Shown here piece after piece: positions 56,748-64,000 of a stretch of 64,000 nt of DNA; the stretch's first letter is position 1, and each line of letters begins with the position of its first letter. Made by a program: the position numbers and the translations under genes. This stretch comes from Psilocybe azurescens (taxonomy: Eukaryota > Basidiomycota > Agaricomycetes > Agaricales > Agrocybaceae), in the NCBI GenBank assembly GCA_023853785.1, contig JAJIRX010000963.1, positions 20,107 through 84,106 of the forward strand, read 5' to 3'. The notes beneath the pieces were generated by a model. It was not told the origin of the DNA. It searched no databases and was given only the letters and a program-made list of their open reading frames with translations.

Positions 56748-57616
56748 TCATATCCAATCAAAATTGGTGTATGACAACGCGCAGTTATTCATGTAGTGCG
56801 TCGAGTCTGAGCAGAAGGTACAGTCATTGTTCCTAGGAATAAAATTTGGTCCTGACGGTTGTGTATTCGAAGCCGGCACTGGTCCTCCGTTTTGATTCAT
56901 TTTCTGCATGAGCAGAGCGACTGCTTCGACCAAGTTGACGTTGTTGAATGCCTTCCCAAACTGGCGACGTTGAACACCTCCTGCTTTACCGTAGCTTGAT
57001 GCCCTACTGTCGCCGTGTTTCGCTGCGCAACATTAGTGATCCCTCCTCCGGATGGGTGTCACAAAAGCACAAATATAGCCGCATCCGATATGTTGTCGAG
57101 GGTCCATGGGTCATCCGGATGATGTTGTGGGTTCTGAAGGCGAAGTTGCTCTCTCACTTCCCTCCTAAACTCTAAGGGAAATCCTTGGAAAAACATATTG
57201 CTAATTTCCCTGTCGGTTAGACGATCCTTTGCTTTAAGGAACATCAAGATTTTGAGAAACACCCGGTAGTATTCACCAAACTGGTTCTGGGTTTTCATTG
57301 GTACTGACGCCTGCTCCTCTATCAGGTTTTGTAGGTCGTTTACCAAATATTTCCGGTCGCCCGACGCTCCTGGATACAACCCAATCATGGCTGATTTGAA
57401 CGCTGTCCAGTTGCCTCCTGCTGCAGCTGGTTGTAGCGCCCACAAATTGTAGTCTTCGGTCGGTGCGTATGCCAGTGCATGATCAATTGTTTCTTGTTCT
57501 GTTAACGAGCAGTTTGCTGCTAGGCAGTGTACTTTGTCCAGGAATTGTACCAGCGAGGCAGGTGCCCTGTCAAACTTCGGTGCCGAATGGTGATTCCTTC
57601 CAGGCTTTGTAGACAT
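56748..57616 (-). pseudogene. gag: gag of another retroelement, frameshifted
   Basis: ATG at 57616 opens MSTKPGRNHHSAPKFDRAPA. The segment ALAYAPTEDYNLWALQPAAA, NWTAFKSAMIGLYPGASGDR, FGEYYRVFLKIL and DREISNMFFQGFPLEFRREV (to ~57120) is the capsid-type region of an agaricomycete Gag family. After AAIFVLL a shift near 57060 leads to GGGITNVAQRNTATVGHQAT, then LVEAVALLMQKMNQNG and the knuckle CTFCSDSTHYMNNC (56805-56765), ending FDWI*. The knuckle is C-X2-C-X4-H-X4-C. No pol follows. It is distinct in sequence from the chromovirus gag. Confidence 0.7.
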
Positions 57617-58628
57617 GTTGGTGGATGCAGAAGCGCTGGTATGTGTATAATTGTCTGTTGTGTTCGTGGAGGTATACCAATTTACTATAGGTATAAAGCG
57701 GGGTGGCGATGGCGAGTGTGATTCTGTCGAGTCTGAATATGAGAAGTATTCGGAGATTCCAGACGTTGAGGTGTCCAGTGGTGGATATACTGATGAAGGC
57801 GGGTTTTGGACAACTGGTGAAGCAAATCGAACTCGCTTTATGGGTCTGGGGTATGGATGGTAGGGTGCGTGAGCGGAGCAGTTTGTAGCAAACTTTCTGT
57901 GGGATCTGGTAGAAGATTTTTATAAACAAGACACTTTATTAGAACCCCCTCGCGGTGGGCTCCAGTTGAAGATGATTGGAAGAGTCCTGGAAAGGACTTG
58001 TCCTTTTCTTTTAATCCTGACCGTGAGGTACAGTCAGAGTTTGTTGCTGACGAGGTGTTCAGCAAGGTGGGAGTCTAAGAAGTGTTTGTATATATATATA
58101 TATCCGTGACAAGGGTGAGCGGATAGCGACGAGAGGGTTATAAATGAGACGAGCGAATCGGAACAGACAGTGGGAAGCGATGAGGACGTGAGCGTAGTCG
58201 GTAAAGAGCTTCGATTTCGATGATATGGCGATGTACGGTGGGGGTCGATAGTTGAACGGTTCGTGTTAATTCTTTTAACAGCGAGAGGGTTTGTGCAAAT
58301 AGTAAAGTGTGATTACTGGAGGTCCGAAATTTGACCTCGAAACATATTACAGTAGCCTACTTAAATATGTTTTCTACTCTAAAATTTTATGTACTTGGAA
58401 TTGTCCAAGTTATTTCACAACGATCGGTTTGGGGCTTGTCCCGCCCCTGGGTGAATTATTAGCTTGTAGGTGAGCCGCTTTCTTTTCCCTTGTCCTTCGG
58501 GAACCATGTGGTGTGCGGATAGGAATAGGGTTTTGATGATGGCCGAGAGAGCGGGAGGCGATACGTTGGGATTGATATGTCCGATGTTTCTATTTTAGGT
58601 CTTATGACGAGTTTTGAGGGGTTTCTTG
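57617..58628. other. leader of the minus-strand gag and spacer to the Helitron
   Basis: No gene supported. A (TA)n run, TATATATATATATAT at 58089-58103, could be the promoter of the minus-strand gag ~470 bases away. 58110-58628 shows nothing recognisable; the Helitron 5' end should lie here, but its TC terminus cannot be picked without a second copy. Confidence 0.35.
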
Positions 58629-63679
<5,051 letters not shown>

Positions 63680-64000
63680 TTATTTAATATATAAAGTGTC
63701 TGTATTGTATAAAATAATTATTTTTGAATAAGGAGTGTGGGGGAGATGAGCTTTGCTCATCTCCACCAAATATTATATAAGTGATTGCTATTATTAATTT
63801 TTAATGAGTCATGAAGCATTGATAGAAGGGGGGAATGAGCGAAGCTCATTCCCCCCATTATATATATATTTTTAATGAGGTGTGAAGTATTGATAAGAAG
63901 GGGATGAGCGAAGCTCATTCCCCCAAGACATTATAATTGTGACTGCTATTATTTATTTTTCAATGAGGAGGCGCAGGCGCCGACAAGCGAGGTCTGGGGC
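63680..64000. other. Helitron 3' non-coding tail
   Basis: AT-rich sequence with no gene after the Rep-helicase stop (63675-63677). It contains AATAATTATTTT and TATATAAG strings that could serve polyadenylation, the hairpin array described separately, and runs off the window. Confidence 0.5.
63742..63923 (+). repeat. three tandem hairpins downstream of the Helitron gene
   Basis: Hairpin 1 (63742-63764) has a 10-bp stem GGAGATGAGC with TTT loop. Hairpin 2 (63828-63856) has a perfect 13-bp stem with GAA loop. Hairpin 3 (63900-63923) has a ~10-bp stem with one G.T pair and GAA loop. They sit in ~85-100-bp tandem units sharing 'TATTTTTAATGAG...GAAG.ATTGATA'. Helitrons end in a hairpin plus CTRR; none is followed by CTRR here, and GGCGCAGGCGCC (63971-63982) near the window edge is a further inverted repeat, so the true 3' end may lie beyond. 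Confidence 0.75.

Noticed and set aside
63971..63982. GGCGCAGGCGCC as the Helitron terminal hairpin
   Set aside because: The stem is only 5 bp with a two-base loop, and no CTRR follows in the remaining bases of the window, so the terminus cannot be called.

Overview
This is a eukaryotic window. The gene families point to a basidiomycete, almost certainly an agaricomycete: introns are 43-60 nt long, and there are fragments of CxC1- and CxC2-type KDZ transposase genes, a NACHT (NWD2-type) NTPase gene, a DUF6533 membrane-protein gene, a chromodomain Ty3/gypsy element, a Ty1/copia element and a fungal Helitron. It is a repeat-rich island. Only the NACHT gene (18000-19800) looks like an intact host gene. 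Only ATG starts were accepted, because many long open frames here begin at TTG, CTG or GTG.

Layout. 0.8-2.5 kb (-): a five-exon gene whose frame is kept across all introns but which carries two TGA codons. 2.5-3.8 kb (+): a hypothetical gene. 5.1-6.4 kb: a minisatellite split by a solo copia LTR (TSD GATTG), then a second solo LTR (TSD TGCTG). 7.0-10.6 kb: two convergent dead KDZ genes. 12.7-17.6, 22.3-24.8 and 29.2-32.8 kb: three decayed copies (A, B, C) of an unrecognised coiled-coil, Asp-rich gene. Copy A is broken by a hAT-type MITE (8-bp TSD) and by a 1.66-kb long-TIR element (9-bp TSD), and it contains a ~330-bp microinversion. 18.0-19.8 kb: NACHT gene. 25.3-28.2 kb: a nucleotidyltransferase-like pseudogene and a DUF6533 gene. 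36.3-55.1 kb: two Ty3/gypsy chromoviruses of one family, tail to tail. The right-hand one (TSD AAACC) is split in its integrase by a young copia element (TSD GAGTT). 56.7-57.6 kb (-): a gag fragment of another retroelement. 58.6-63.7 kb (+): a Helitron Rep-helicase gene followed by a tandem array of hairpins that runs to the window edge.

The most interesting part is the chromovirus family. Its primer-binding site is complementary to an 11-nt stretch inside its own LTR, 33 nt downstream of a TATA box, which suggests Tf1/sushi-like self-priming. Downstream of pol it encodes two small extra ORFs that have diverged strongly between the two copies, although gag-pol is nearly identical. The divergence starts abruptly just past the pol stop codon. 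Across unrelated elements, conserved CGA arginine codons have become TGA, which suggests C-to-T decay at CpG. Many of the remaining frameshifts are +1 or -1 changes in homopolymers and could be assembly errors.
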